DNA from: Bacteroidota bacterium
GTDB taxonomy: Bacteria > Bacteroidota > Bacteroidia > Bacteroidales > Prolixibacteraceae
Assembly: GCA_023412195.1 (NCBI GenBank)
Contig: JAEYNZ010000083.1
Coordinates: 1 to 25,744, forward strand
DNA length: 25,744 nt
Reading direction: 5' to 3'
Made by a program: the position numbers and the translations under genes. Below, piece by piece: positions 15,629-23,425 of the stretch (positions are counted from its first letter, which is position 1; the number at the start of each line of letters is the position of its first letter). The notes under the pieces are model-generated. The model saw only the letters and a list, made by a program, of their open reading frames with translations. It made no database searches and was not told the origin of the DNA.

Positions 15629-16675
15629 ATGCTGAATTATATTGCCACACGAAAGCGAAGTATCGGAAGCCATATCCTGTTTTGGTTGTTATATGTTCTG
15701 TTTTTTGGATCGATCTACGGAAAATATGGCCGGAATTTTCAATGGTATTTCATTGAATCGCTTTGCATGCTGCCATTTGTTATGGCAGCCTCCTATACTA
15801 CAGCGTATGTTATTTTACCATTTTATCTGCGCACCAGGCGACTCGTTCCTACAGTGATTTTGGTGCTGGCAGTACTTTTTACGGCCACCCTTGGTGAAAG
15901 ATTATCGCTTAGGCTTATCAATGGTCTGCCACTTACATCCGGTTCCATCTTCGGCGTAACATTCCTTTACCTGTTTCTTGAAACCAATTTTATTGTAGCC
16001 ATTGTTTTTACGATTAGAATTATAAAAAAATGGTTTGAACAGCAGGAAAGAAACCATGAAATTGAAAAACAAAACCTGAAAAAGGAACTGAGCCTTCTGA
16101 AATCGCAGCTTCACCCTCATTTTCTTTTTAATACCCTGAATAACCTGTATGCCCTGTCGCTTGGTGAACCGGCAAAAACTTCAGCGGGAATTGCAAACAT
16201 GGCTGAATTGTTACGGTCGGTACTTTATGAGTGCAACGAGATTGAAATACCCCTTTCACGTGAAATAAAACTGATTGAAAATTATATGATGCTTGAACAG
16301 CTCAGACATGGCGAAAAACTGGATCTGCAGTTTAATGTCCTGCAGGTAGATGAAAACCGTAAAATCGCCCCCATGTTGTTGTTTACGTTTGTAGAGAACT
16401 GCTTTAAACATGCCGGGACTTCGGCAGACGGAAAGTTTTTCATCCATATCAGCCTTAAAGATTCAGATGGTAAATTCATATTTATGGCTGAAAACAGTAT
16501 GTGTCAATCGATAAAGCAACCTACGCCTCAAAATGGCGGGGTAGGGCTTGCCAATGCACAAAAGAGATTAAAAATAATATATCCCGGAAATTACCACTTT
16601 GAAGCCGGGGCATATGTAAATGTATGGAAAGTGTTATTGGAAATAAGGATAACCAATGAACCGGTTTCTGTTTAG
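15629..16675 (+). CDS. LytS-family sensor histidine kinase (intact)
   Basis: This 348-residue kinase has four predicted N-terminal membrane helices (about 13-29, 45-66, 74-90, 108-131), a coiled-coil linker (about 132-160), a His_kinase domain (PF06580) with the phospho-accepting His164 in HPHFLFNTLNNLYALS, and an ATPase domain with N-box FVENCFKHA (Glu256-Asn257) and glycine-rich GGVGLANAQKRL (303-314). The usual DxG box reads AENS (287-290), as in many relatives. It should autophosphorylate and pass phosphate to the LytTR regulator encoded three genes downstream. It has no periplasmic domain of note, so the signal is likely sensed in the membrane. Its end overlaps the next kinase gene by 20 bp, indicating a single transcript. 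It is the only one of the three tandem kinases with a complete histidine box. Confidence 0.93.
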   Translation: MLNYIATRKRSIGSHILFWLLYVLFFGSIYGKYGRNFQWYFIESLCMLPFVMAASYTTAYVILPFYLRTRRLVPTVILVLAVLFTATLGERLSLRLINGLPLTSGSIFGVTFLYLFLETNFIVAIVFTIRIIKKWFEQQERNHEIEKQNLKKELSLLKSQLHPHFLFNTLNNLYALSLGEPAKTSAGIANMAELLRSVLYECNEIEIPLSREIKLIENYMMLEQLRHGEKLDLQFNVLQVDENRKIAPMLLFTFVENCFKHAGTSADGKFFIHISLKDSDGKFIFMAENSMCQSIKQPTPQNGGVGLANAQKRLKIIYPGNYHFEAGAYVNVWKVLLEIRITNEPVSV

Positions 16676-17744
16676 CAACCTGGTGAAGTACAGGCTTGAA
16701 AGACATCTGGGACTTTTTGTTTTTACAGTTGTCTGCTTTTCATGGGTCCTGTACTTTGGTGCCCGTCTTTACAGCTATCCTGCGGCACTTGGTATTACTA
16801 TGGTTAATTCGGTCTTTTTTCTGGGCTATGCTTACATTACATTATTCTTCCTCATCCCAAGGTTTCTTCTCAGAAGGAAACTGTGGGTGTTCATCGCGAT
16901 ATTTTTTCTGACCGGAATCCTTCTGTCGGTTTTAAAACTGATATTTTCAGGAGAAATTTACTATACAGCGGTTTCATCCGACAAAATTGAGGTGGTGCAT
17001 CTGAATTATCTGAAGTCTGTATTGATCAATACCAAAGATATGACCTTTATAGTCGCACTGTTTTGTGTCGGGAAATTTACAAAAGATTTCATTTACTCCG
17101 AAAGTCAGCGAAAAAGACTTGAATCCGAAAACAGGGAAGCACGCCAGAAGCTGCTTCAGTCACAGCTGAACCCTGATTTTCTTTATAATACAATTAACAA
17201 CCTGTATGCACTTTCACTGCTCGATTCTTCCAAAACCGCTGCATATACAGAGAATCTTCAGAAAGTGCTGGGATATATTGCCAGTCAGAGCCGCAACAAT
17301 TTCGCTGCACTGGATGATGAAGTTGCCCTTGTGAAAAATTACATCGCACTGGAAAAATTGAGGTACGGAAACAGGTTAAAAGCGAAAATTTCTGTGAAAG
17401 GTGATACCGGCAACTGGCAATTGCCTCCAATGATAATGTTTTTTATGGCTGAAAACTGTATAAAGCATGGCAGCAAACCAGATACAGGAGCGCCATGGTT
17501 ACAGATACATGTGGATGCAATGCCTGATGTGCTTGTTCTCTCTGCAATCAATAGCAAACCCGTTGCTAAAACGTTGAGGTCTCAACAATCGGGGAAAGGC
17601 CTTTTAAATCTGAAAAAACGGTTGGAAATCCTATACCCTGAAGACGGGTATTTTCTGCAGTTTAAAGATAACGACATGATTTACAGAATGGATTTACATT
17701 TAAAAAAACTAAACGATGAATCAAAAAGGAGTATATACCGGTAA
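16656..17744 (+). CDS. LytS-like protein with His-to-Asp change (likely pseudokinase)
   Basis: This 362-residue paralogue of the preceding kinase has the same layout: four membrane helices (about 18-37, 44-70, 75-97, 122-145), a coiled linker and a LytS-type catalytic region. In the histidine box the sequence is LNPDFLYNTINNLYALS, with Asp174 exactly where the phospho-accepting His should be (codon GAT near 17174). The ATP-binding side looks kept: MAENCIKHG with Glu266-Asn267, and SGKGLLNLKKRL (312-323). It can therefore probably bind ATP but not form phospho-histidine; it may act in trans in a heterodimer, or as a sensor partner. The start overlaps the upstream gene by 20 bp and is preceded by a purine-rich AAGGAT. 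Its end overlaps the third paralogue by 29 bp. Confidence 0.88.
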   Translation: MNRFLFSNLVKYRLERHLGLFVFTVVCFSWVLYFGARLYSYPAALGITMVNSVFFLGYAYITLFFLIPRFLLRRKLWVFIAIFFLTGILLSVLKLIFSGEIYYTAVSSDKIEVVHLNYLKSVLINTKDMTFIVALFCVGKFTKDFIYSESQRKRLESENREARQKLLQSQLNPDFLYNTINNLYALSLLDSSKTAAYTENLQKVLGYIASQSRNNFAALDDEVALVKNYIALEKLRYGNRLKAKISVKGDTGNWQLPPMIMFFMAENCIKHGSKPDTGAPWLQIHVDAMPDVLVLSAINSKPVAKTLRSQQSGKGLLNLKKRLEILYPEDGYFLQFKDNDMIYRMDLHLKKLNDESKRSIYR

Positions 17745-18759
17745 GCATGACCTTAAACTTCATGTTCTTTTCTGGCTTGTATGGGTAGTATCTTTTACCT
17801 TATTGCAAAGCATGGGGCAGGGCAGCAATGCCTTTTTATACTGGTTGACGTACTATCTTGTAACACTGCCTGTTTTTATTCTCCATACGTATTTAATCGC
17901 CTACTTTATTGTTCCAATAACCTTTTTAAAGAACAAATATTTTCTTTTCGGCATGCTGCTGCTTGTTTCACTTGTCATTTTTTCTGTTGCTGAACTTGTA
18001 ATCAGCACCGCACTAATCGACAGGTATTTTTACCCTGAAAGGATGCCAGTTCAAGGCCTTCTGAGTATAAAAAACATTTTTATCAGCGGTATTGGCAATC
18101 ATTATATTATCCTTGTATTTCTTGCTGTGAAAGCAGGAAAAGCCTGGTATCGGTCACAGATCATGGAAAGGGATGAACAGTTGAGTAACCTGGATGCAGG
18201 GTTTGAAATCTATTTATACCAGTTACAGCCCAGGATGATGCACCACCTGATGAAACTCCTGGGAAAGGTTATTAAGGCGGAACCTCAAAAAGCACCCGAT
18301 ATGATCATACGTATTTCGGGTTTTCTTAACAGGCTTCTTAAAGAGGCTGTCAGAGAACATACAACACTATCGGAAGAAATGAACCTTGTAAAGGAATATT
18401 TTGGATTATATGAATATGCCCCTGTTTATCAACAGGACATTAATTGTAAAGTCAGTGGTGATTTAAGTTCGGTGAAGGTGCCGTCCTGTCTTTTTCTTCC
18501 GGTTTTTGATGCAGCTCTGAACAGCTGCAATGGAATGGCCGGTATTTGTTCTGTGGATGGTGAAACATTTGATAATGGGTTTCGTCTTCATATTAGGATC
18601 AGTAATCTGCAGGCAAAAAATAAGGAAGATTCCGATGAAGTGGACATGCTGCAAAAAAGGCTGCAGCGAAGTTTCAACGGCAATTATCATATCAGTGATA
18701 AAACTACGGGAGGATACCGGCAAATTGACCTGGAGGTTTTTGAACCATGTTGTAACTGA
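17716..18759 (+). CDS. Degenerate LytS-like protein (pseudokinase)
   Basis: This third tandem paralogue has 347 residues, with four predicted membrane helices (about 14-32, 40-68, 74-100, 125-140) and a catalytic region that is still alignable but decayed. The histidine box reads QLQPRMMHHLMKLLGKV, with Arg173 in place of the phospho-His. The N-box is replaced by LFLPVFDAALNS, so the Mg-binding Asn is gone, and the glycine-rich G2 box is replaced by DSDEVDMLQKRL. It should neither autophosphorylate nor bind ATP in the usual way. The frame is fully open and the overlap with the upstream gene (29 bp) is kept, so it is a maintained gene, not a pseudogene. The preserved membrane domain suggests a sensing or scaffolding role in complex with the first kinase. 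It ends 52 bp before the LytTR regulator gene. Confidence 0.82.
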   Translation: MNQKGVYTGKHDLKLHVLFWLVWVVSFTLLQSMGQGSNAFLYWLTYYLVTLPVFILHTYLIAYFIVPITFLKNKYFLFGMLLLVSLVIFSVAELVISTALIDRYFYPERMPVQGLLSIKNIFISGIGNHYIILVFLAVKAGKAWYRSQIMERDEQLSNLDAGFEIYLYQLQPRMMHHLMKLLGKVIKAEPQKAPDMIIRISGFLNRLLKEAVREHTTLSEEMNLVKEYFGLYEYAPVYQQDINCKVSGDLSSVKVPSCLFLPVFDAALNSCNGMAGICSVDGETFDNGFRLHIRISNLQAKNKEDSDEVDMLQKRLQRSFNGNYHISDKTTGGYRQIDLEVFEPCCN

Positions 18760-18811
18760 TTCTCATTTTTGATACTAATAAAGTTACAGAATACATAAAA
18801 CTGCAGGAATT

Positions 18812-19546
18812 ATGAAAACCAGGTGTATAGTTATTGATGATGAACCTCTTGCCCGCGGATTGATGCGTAACCACATCGAAAAACTGGAAAGTCTTGAGCT
18901 GGTTGGTGAATGCAGTGATGCCATGAAGGCGGTTGAAGTCCTGAGGATTCATAAGGTTGATTTGATGTTCCTCGATATTCAGATGCCCCAGATTACGGGT
19001 ATAGAATTTCTGAAAACGCTTAAAAATCCTCCCCAGGTCATCATAACCACCGCCTACCGTGATTATGCCATTGAAGGGTTTGAGCTCGATGTTGTGGATT
19101 ACCTGCTTAAGCCCATCACGTTCGAACGCTTTCTTAAATCTGTAAACAAATATTTTCAGGGTTCTGGCAGGGAAGATGCTTTACAAGATGAACTTGCAAC
19201 AGTCAATCCCCAGAATGAGGCTCATATTTATGTGAAGGAAAATAAAAGGATGGTGAAAGTTCATCTAAACGATATTCTCTATATCGAGGGATTGAGTGAA
19301 TATGTCAAAATCTATACACCCGCAAAAAAAATAGTTACAAAATCAAGTATGACCAATATGGAAGAAAAACTGCCGGGGAATGAGTTCCTCCGGATTCATA
19401 AGTCATACATTGTATCATTGCCAAAGATTGATGCATTTACTTCCGTGAGTATTGAAATTGAAGGTAAGGAATTGCCCGTAGGCAGAAGCTATAAAGAAAA
19501 GGTGGCTACAGTGCTGCAAAAGGATGGGCCGGCCATAGCTAACTGA
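18812..19546 (+). CDS. LytTR-family response regulator
   Basis: This 244-residue regulator closes the operon of three LytS-like proteins. The receiver domain (about 1-120) has the acidic pair Asp9-Asp10, phosphorylation site Asp55 (LMFLDIQMP), the Thr of ITTAY and the Lys of LLKPI. The C-terminal LytTR domain (about 145-240) carries typical sequence such as LNDILYIEGLSEYVKIYT and FLRIHKSYIVSLPKIDAF. LytTR proteins bind direct repeats upstream of their targets, often genes for envelope or secreted proteins. Its input is most likely the kinase at 15629, modulated by the two degenerate paralogues. The stop overlaps the convergent gene by 8 bp and no terminator is visible. Confidence 0.95.
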   Translation: MKTRCIVIDDEPLARGLMRNHIEKLESLELVGECSDAMKAVEVLRIHKVDLMFLDIQMPQITGIEFLKTLKNPPQVIITTAYRDYAIEGFELDVVDYLLKPITFERFLKSVNKYFQGSGREDALQDELATVNPQNEAHIYVKENKRMVKVHLNDILYIEGLSEYVKIYTPAKKIVTKSSMTNMEEKLPGNEFLRIHKSYIVSLPKIDAFTSVSIEIEGKELPVGRSYKEKVATVLQKDGPAIAN

Positions 19547-20102
19547 ACAGGCTACATACCAGCGAAATACCCTTCCCGTGTTCTATATTTTTGATGGGTG
19601 ATAATCCAAGCTTTTCTTCCCTGATATGGTTTACTGCCGGTAAATGAAGCTTTCCTTCCTGCAGGGGTAACCCCACAACATACAGTGCAATGGCCGTTTT
19701 AAGTGTCGATGCCCGGATACGGTTGGTATAGGGAGAATGTTTTGCCGGATGGATGTGCAGAAAATAAGCCGGTTTTTGTCCCTGCCTTACAACCCACTGC
19801 GACCGGTCGGAAAGCATGATCTTTCTGTATTCATGATGCCCCAGCCATTCATCAAGCTTTATAGCATCTGTCAAACCTTTCTTCTCAGAAAAATCAAGAA
19901 CCTGTTCAAATATCTGCTTCACTGTCAGATCACCGTGATAAACATCGATCAGGTTTGTCCCTATAAGAAGGATTTCATGATGCACCTGATCCCATGGCTG
20001 TGTCTTCCATTCCTGAATCTTTTGTTTTAAAAATCCAAGATGATGCTTATATGGATTAAATGCTACCGGTGATAATTCTTCAAAGTCCATGCTCTTACCC
20101 AT
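19539..20102 (-). CDS. Hypothetical protein (187 aa)
   Basis: I cannot assign a function. The protein has 187 residues, no signal peptide and no membrane segment. Noticeable features are an aromatic/His-rich N-terminal part (FNPYKHHLGFLKQK), a central helical segment, WLGHHEYRKIMLSDRSQWVVRQG (about 86-108), and a basic HIHPAKHSPYTNRIRASTLKTAIAL (about 116-140) that looks like the conserved core. Met5 at 20090 is an alternative start. The gene converges with the LytTR regulator and overlaps it by 8 bp, so the two may interfere with each other transcriptionally. It is transcribed away from the repeat-rich spacer at 20103-20674. Confidence 0.75.
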   Translation of the reverse strand: MGKSMDFEELSPVAFNPYKHHLGFLKQKIQEWKTQPWDQVHHEILLIGTNLIDVYHGDLTVKQIFEQVLDFSEKKGLTDAIKLDEWLGHHEYRKIMLSDRSQWVVRQGQKPAYFLHIHPAKHSPYTNRIRASTLKTAIALYVVGLPLQEGKLHLPAVNHIREEKLGLSPIKNIEHGKGISLVCSLFS

Positions 20103-20297
20103 CTTTATGTGATACGAATTTACGTTTTCTGGAACATTTAACTTTTTCTTTTTGGTTCATTGAACGGATGTTTCTTACTTTTTATAATTAGTGTCCGGTT
20201 AAAAATTTACGATTTCTCCCTTTGATACCAATGACGGATTTACTTAACATGCATTTAGTCTGGCCATTAAGACGGAATCAAAAAGCTGCATCGGGAA

Positions 20298-20382
20298 CTT
20301 TGTGAAACTTCGCGGGATTGGTGGCTTTGTGGCATATATTACTTTTACCACCAAGGCTCCAAGGCACCAGGAAATCACAAAG
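20298..20382. repeat. Palindromic intergenic repeat (CACAAAG type)
   Basis: The outer arms CTTTGTGA (20298-20305) and TCACAAAG (20375-20382) are perfect complements, as are the inner arms TTGGTGG (20318-20324) and CCACCAA (20348-20354). The wording (GGTGGCTTTGTGGC, CACCAAGGCTCCAAGGCACCA) is like dispersed palindromic sequences I associate with environmental Bacteroidota genomes. It carries no gene; it may be a non-autonomous mobile repeat. Confidence 0.6.
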
Positions 20383-20429
20383 AAGATACATTTATAATAT
20401 AATCTTCATTCCCTGTCGTATCAGCATTG

Positions 20430-20582
20430 TGCCCCATTTTTATTTGGGGTCACAACTCGAAATGACGTTGTTTTCAGAGCTTTTGTGGCGGGAGGGGCAG
20501 ATTGACGGCTTCGCCGCCAATCTACCACTCCCAAATACATAACTAATTGATTGTCATATCGACCGAAGTGAGAAATCACAAA
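20430..20582. repeat. Second palindromic repeat cluster
   Basis: TCGAAATGAC (20457-20466) and GTCATATCGA (20553-20562) are near-perfect inverted arms (9 of 10). Between them lies a long hairpin: GGGAG / CTCCC (20490-20494 / 20528-20532) around AGATTG-A-CGGC / GCCG-C-CAATCT (20499-20523). A smaller CCCCA / TGGGG hairpin precedes it (20432-20449). The right arm, GTCATATCGACCGAAGTG followed by AGAAATC, resembles a dispersed repeat of Bacteroidota. GAAATCACAAA (20572-20582) repeats the sequence at 20371-20381 exactly. Confidence 0.6.
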
Positions 20583-20650
20583 TTTCAATGTTTTATAATG
20601 TTAACGGATAATATTGATTTTTTATGAAAGAATGGCTTTAAATAAAGCAC

Positions 20651-20658
20651 TACATTTG
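20651..20658 (+). promoter_or_regulatory. Bacteroidota-type -7 element
   Basis: TACATTTG matches TAnnTTTG and lies 16 bp before the ATG at 20675, implying a very short leader. A matching -33 TTTG is not evident. Confidence 0.45.
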
Positions 20659-20674
20659 TTTAAAATTTGAAACA

Positions 20675-21484
20675 ATGATTCATTTTCCGCTGCATTCCTG
20701 GTATGTTCATAATGATGGCCTTAGGCCCAATACGGAGTTTAAGCCACCCCGAAAAACAGGCGGTGTGTATGAAGTAATCCGTGTTGCTGAAGGTGTTCCC
20801 CTTTTTCTGGAGGAACATCTTGAACGTTTCTTCAATTCAGCAAGGCTGGCCGGAACGGCCATCATGTTCACAGCTAATGAGATTGGCGGGCTTCTGAACC
20901 TGCTCATAAGCAGAAATGAAGTTACGGAGGGAAATATATTGCTCCTGTGCAAGCGTAACATGAAAGCATTCTTTATACCACATAAATATCCCGAAAGCCA
21001 GTGGTACACATCCGGGGTTCCCTGTGGCTTGCTGAATGCCGAGCGGAAGAATCCAAATGCAAAGGTATTTCAGACCAGCGTAAGGCAGATGGCAGATAAC
21101 CTGATGCAAAGTGAGGGCTGGTATGAAGTGCTGCTGGTTGACCACTTTGAAAATATTACTGAAGGCAGCCGCAGCAATGTGTTCTTTGTATCAGGCGATA
21201 AACTCCTTACTCCACCGGGTTTTGAGGTGCTGATTGGAATAACCCGGCAGCGCACCATCCAGCTTGCAAAAGATGCAGGCATTCCTGTTTCTGAAAAGGA
21301 TATTGCACTGAAGGATATAGCTGCGCTGCAGGCAGCTTTTATAACCGGGACTTCACCAAAAATACTTCCTTTATCACAGATAGGAACATGCAGCTTCGAC
21401 CCCATGAACCCTGTGGTTCAGGAACTGCGGAATGCATACGATAAGCTTATTGATGATTATATTGCCCGTCACCGTCAATTATAA
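20675..21484 (+). CDS. Class IV PLP-dependent aminotransferase
   Basis: This 269-residue protein belongs to the fold-type IV aminotransferase family (PF01063), which includes branched-chain aminotransferases, D-amino acid transaminases and aminodeoxychorismate lyase. The family landmarks are seen: GGVYEVIRVAEGVPLFLEEHLERF at the N-terminus (about 29-52), Lys130 in NPNAKVFQTS as the likely Schiff-base lysine, Glu163 in the ITEGSRSNVFFV motif, and IGITRQRTIQLAKDAGIPVSEKDI with the TGTSPKILP segment near the C-terminus. The N-terminal segment does not let me choose between amino acid transamination and the lyase reaction of folate synthesis. It stands alone behind a -7-like element and meets the YqhD-type dehydrogenase tail to tail, with the stop codons sharing six bases. 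Confidence 0.9.
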   Translation: MIHFPLHSWYVHNDGLRPNTEFKPPRKTGGVYEVIRVAEGVPLFLEEHLERFFNSARLAGTAIMFTANEIGGLLNLLISRNEVTEGNILLLCKRNMKAFFIPHKYPESQWYTSGVPCGLLNAERKNPNAKVFQTSVRQMADNLMQSEGWYEVLLVDHFENITEGSRSNVFFVSGDKLLTPPGFEVLIGITRQRTIQLAKDAGIPVSEKDIALKDIAALQAAFITGTSPKILPLSQIGTCSFDPMNPVVQELRNAYDKLIDDYIARHRQL

Positions 21485-22639
21485 CCTGTCTTCAAGAATT
21501 GCTTCAACCTGCCTGTAATCGATGTCCCTGTTTTCTCCAAGTTTGCTGTCCCGCTCCTTGAACCTTTCTGAAATTTTCCCAATGGTTTCTGCCGGAACAT
21601 CATACTCGGGCAGGGTACAGGCAATGCCAAGGGAGTTGAAAAACGCGACGGTCTTTTCAATAGCCTGATCAATCCTTTGATCTTCATTTCCTTCAGTTAT
21701 GCCCCAGATCCTTTCGCCATATTGCAGGAGTTTCTCCTTTTTACTGTTGCGTTTGAGTTTCATTATACCTGGCAATACAATAGCCAGCGTACGTGCATGA
21801 TCAATACCATGGAAAGCAGTCAGTTCATGCCCGATCATATGTGTGGCCCAGTCTTCGGGAACACCTGCTGCGATTAATCCGTTAAGCGCCATGGTAGCAC
21901 TCCACATAAAATTGGCGGCTGCATCATAATTTCTGCGGTCGGCCAGCACTTTTGGCCCTTCTTCAATGAGTGTCAGTATAATTCCTTCTGCAAATCTGTC
22001 CTGCAGAGGAGCATTTACCGGGTAGGTAAGATACTGTTCCATCACATGGACAAAGGCATCGGCAATGCCATTGGCAACCTGCCTGTCGGGAAGGGAGAAT
22101 ACACATTCAGGGTCGAGAATTGAAAACTTTGGCATGACAAGCGGTGAGCCGAATGCTTTCTTTTCCATGGTTGACACCCTGCTGATCACTGTGGTTCCAT
22201 TCATTTCAGAACCTGTTGCAGGCAAGGTCAGGACTGCACCAACCGGCAATGCCTCCTTTGGCTCTATCTGGTAACGGTAAGCCATAAAATCCCATGGATC
22301 TTCACCCGGATAAAGCGCACCGGCAGCTATGAACTTTGTGGCATCCAGCACAGAACCTCCACCAACCGAAAGCAGGTAATCAATATTCTCCTTTTTAATA
22401 AGTTCAATGGCTTTCATACATGTTTCGTAGTGGGGGTTCGCCTCAATACCTCCAAATTCAAAAAGCTGATATGCCTTGAGCGAATTTATTACTGTATCGT
22501 AAACGCCATTGCTTTTAATGCTGCCACCGCCGTATAACAAAAGCACCCGCGCATCTGAAGGAATTTCTTCTGCTACTTTGGAAATGGTCCCTTTACCGAA
22601 AATGATTTTCACCGGATTTTTATATACAAAGTTGTTCAT
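21479..22639 (-). CDS. Iron/zinc-dependent alcohol dehydrogenase, YqhD type
   Basis: This 386-residue enzyme is a group III metal-dependent alcohol dehydrogenase of the YqhD/BDH subgroup, which uses NADPH to reduce short-chain and lipid-derived aldehydes. The NADP-binding region shows FGKG (14-17), YGGGSIKSNGVYD (36-48) and SVGGGSVLDATK (91-102). The metal ligands fall on Asp194, His198, His267 and His281, the same numbers as in the 387-residue E. coli YqhD. TLPATGSEMNGTTVI (138-152) is typical of the subgroup. The likely role is aldehyde detoxification or fermentative alcohol formation in the cytosol. It is a single gene, convergent with the aminotransferase and divergent from the membrane protein at 22724. 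Confidence 0.95.
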   Translation of the reverse strand: MNNFVYKNPVKIIFGKGTISKVAEEIPSDARVLLLYGGGSIKSNGVYDTVINSLKAYQLFEFGGIEANPHYETCMKAIELIKKENIDYLLSVGGGSVLDATKFIAAGALYPGEDPWDFMAYRYQIEPKEALPVGAVLTLPATGSEMNGTTVISRVSTMEKKAFGSPLVMPKFSILDPECVFSLPDRQVANGIADAFVHVMEQYLTYPVNAPLQDRFAEGIILTLIEEGPKVLADRRNYDAAANFMWSATMALNGLIAAGVPEDWATHMIGHELTAFHGIDHARTLAIVLPGIMKLKRNSKKEKLLQYGERIWGITEGNEDQRIDQAIEKTVAFFNSLGIACTLPEYDVPAETIGKISERFKERDSKLGENRDIDYRQVEAILEDRL

Positions 22640-22723
22640 GCCTTATTATTTTAAGTTTTGATATTTCCCCCTATATTGACAATTTTGCCTTTTATTTGTT
22701 TGAAAATATAAAAGTATTTTAAA

Positions 22724-23311
22724 ATGCCCGGAAAATCAAAGCATCCCGATGTAAAAATTGATTATGAAGAATTGTTTGGCCGGATGGAAGATGAACAATT
22801 GCTTGAAGTACTGGAAAAAAGAAGTTTATACCAGCCTGAAGCTGCAGCAGTGGCTGTCAGGATATCCCTCGAAAGGGGAATGTTTGCATCGGAGCATGAT
22901 TTGCCAGCTCCCCGCGTCCATGAAAAACACCTTAAACTAAAACTTTTTCCTGTAATTGAAACCCGGAAAAACAGGTTGAGGATCAGGAAAAGTGTTGCCA
23001 GGATGCTTTTCCTTGCTGGCTTTCTGCCTGCAATCCGGGGCATCGTCAGGTTCAATACCGGTTTTTCCACCGAAGGGACTGTCCTTTTGGTTTATGCCCT
23101 GCTTTGGATGGGCAGTGCTGCCTGGCTGATCAGGAACTATTCATCATCAGCCGTTACGCTTCTTTTTGTGCTGGCAGGTTTATCTTTGGCTTATATCATC
23201 AGAATTTTAGTTGTAAACCCCTCCTTGGTGTTTATGGATTTTTTTATCACAGGGGTTCTTTATCTTTTGATGGTTTATGGTCTTTTCTTTATGATCAGGC
23301 TTGGCAGATAA
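22724..23311 (+). CDS. Hypothetical four-helix membrane protein
   Basis: The 195 residues divide into a cytosolic N-terminal part (1-88) and four predicted membrane helices (about 91-108, 118-136, 142-163, 168-191). The N-terminal MEDEQLLEVLEKRSLYQPEAAAVAVRISLERG (21-52) is a recurring soluble motif in small membrane proteins of Bacteroidota, usually of the form 'L..ile....Y.peA...A..El..Rg'. The stretch before the first helix is very basic (RKNRLRIRKS), favouring a cytosolic N-terminus. No function is known to me. It is divergent from the dehydrogenase gene and about 115 bp upstream of the DUF2807 gene on the same strand. Confidence 0.8.
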   Translation: MPGKSKHPDVKIDYEELFGRMEDEQLLEVLEKRSLYQPEAAAVAVRISLERGMFASEHDLPAPRVHEKHLKLKLFPVIETRKNRLRIRKSVARMLFLAGFLPAIRGIVRFNTGFSTEGTVLLVYALLWMGSAAWLIRNYSSSAVTLLFVLAGLSLAYIIRILVVNPSLVFMDFFITGVLYLLMVYGLFFMIRLGR

Positions 23312-23381
23312 ATTGTTGAAGGTTTATCGGGTTAATCATGCAGTTGACCGAAATTCATGCTCTGATATGATCCGAACTTTA

Positions 23382-23389
23382 TAAATTTG
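23382..23389 (+). promoter_or_regulatory. Bacteroidota-type -7 element
   Basis: TAAATTTG matches TAnnTTTG, 36 bp before the ATG at 23426. Because transcription would start after it, the possible upstream TTG start at 23387 is ruled out if this promoter is used. Confidence 0.5.
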
Positions 23390-23425
23390 CCTGAAAATGA
23401 CTGGTACCACTTCATATTCAAAACC

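Noticed and set aside
23387..23425. TTG start giving a 249-residue DUF2807 protein
   Set aside because: It overlaps a -7 promoter element and would place 13 residues before a clean signal peptide; the ATG at 23426 is better.
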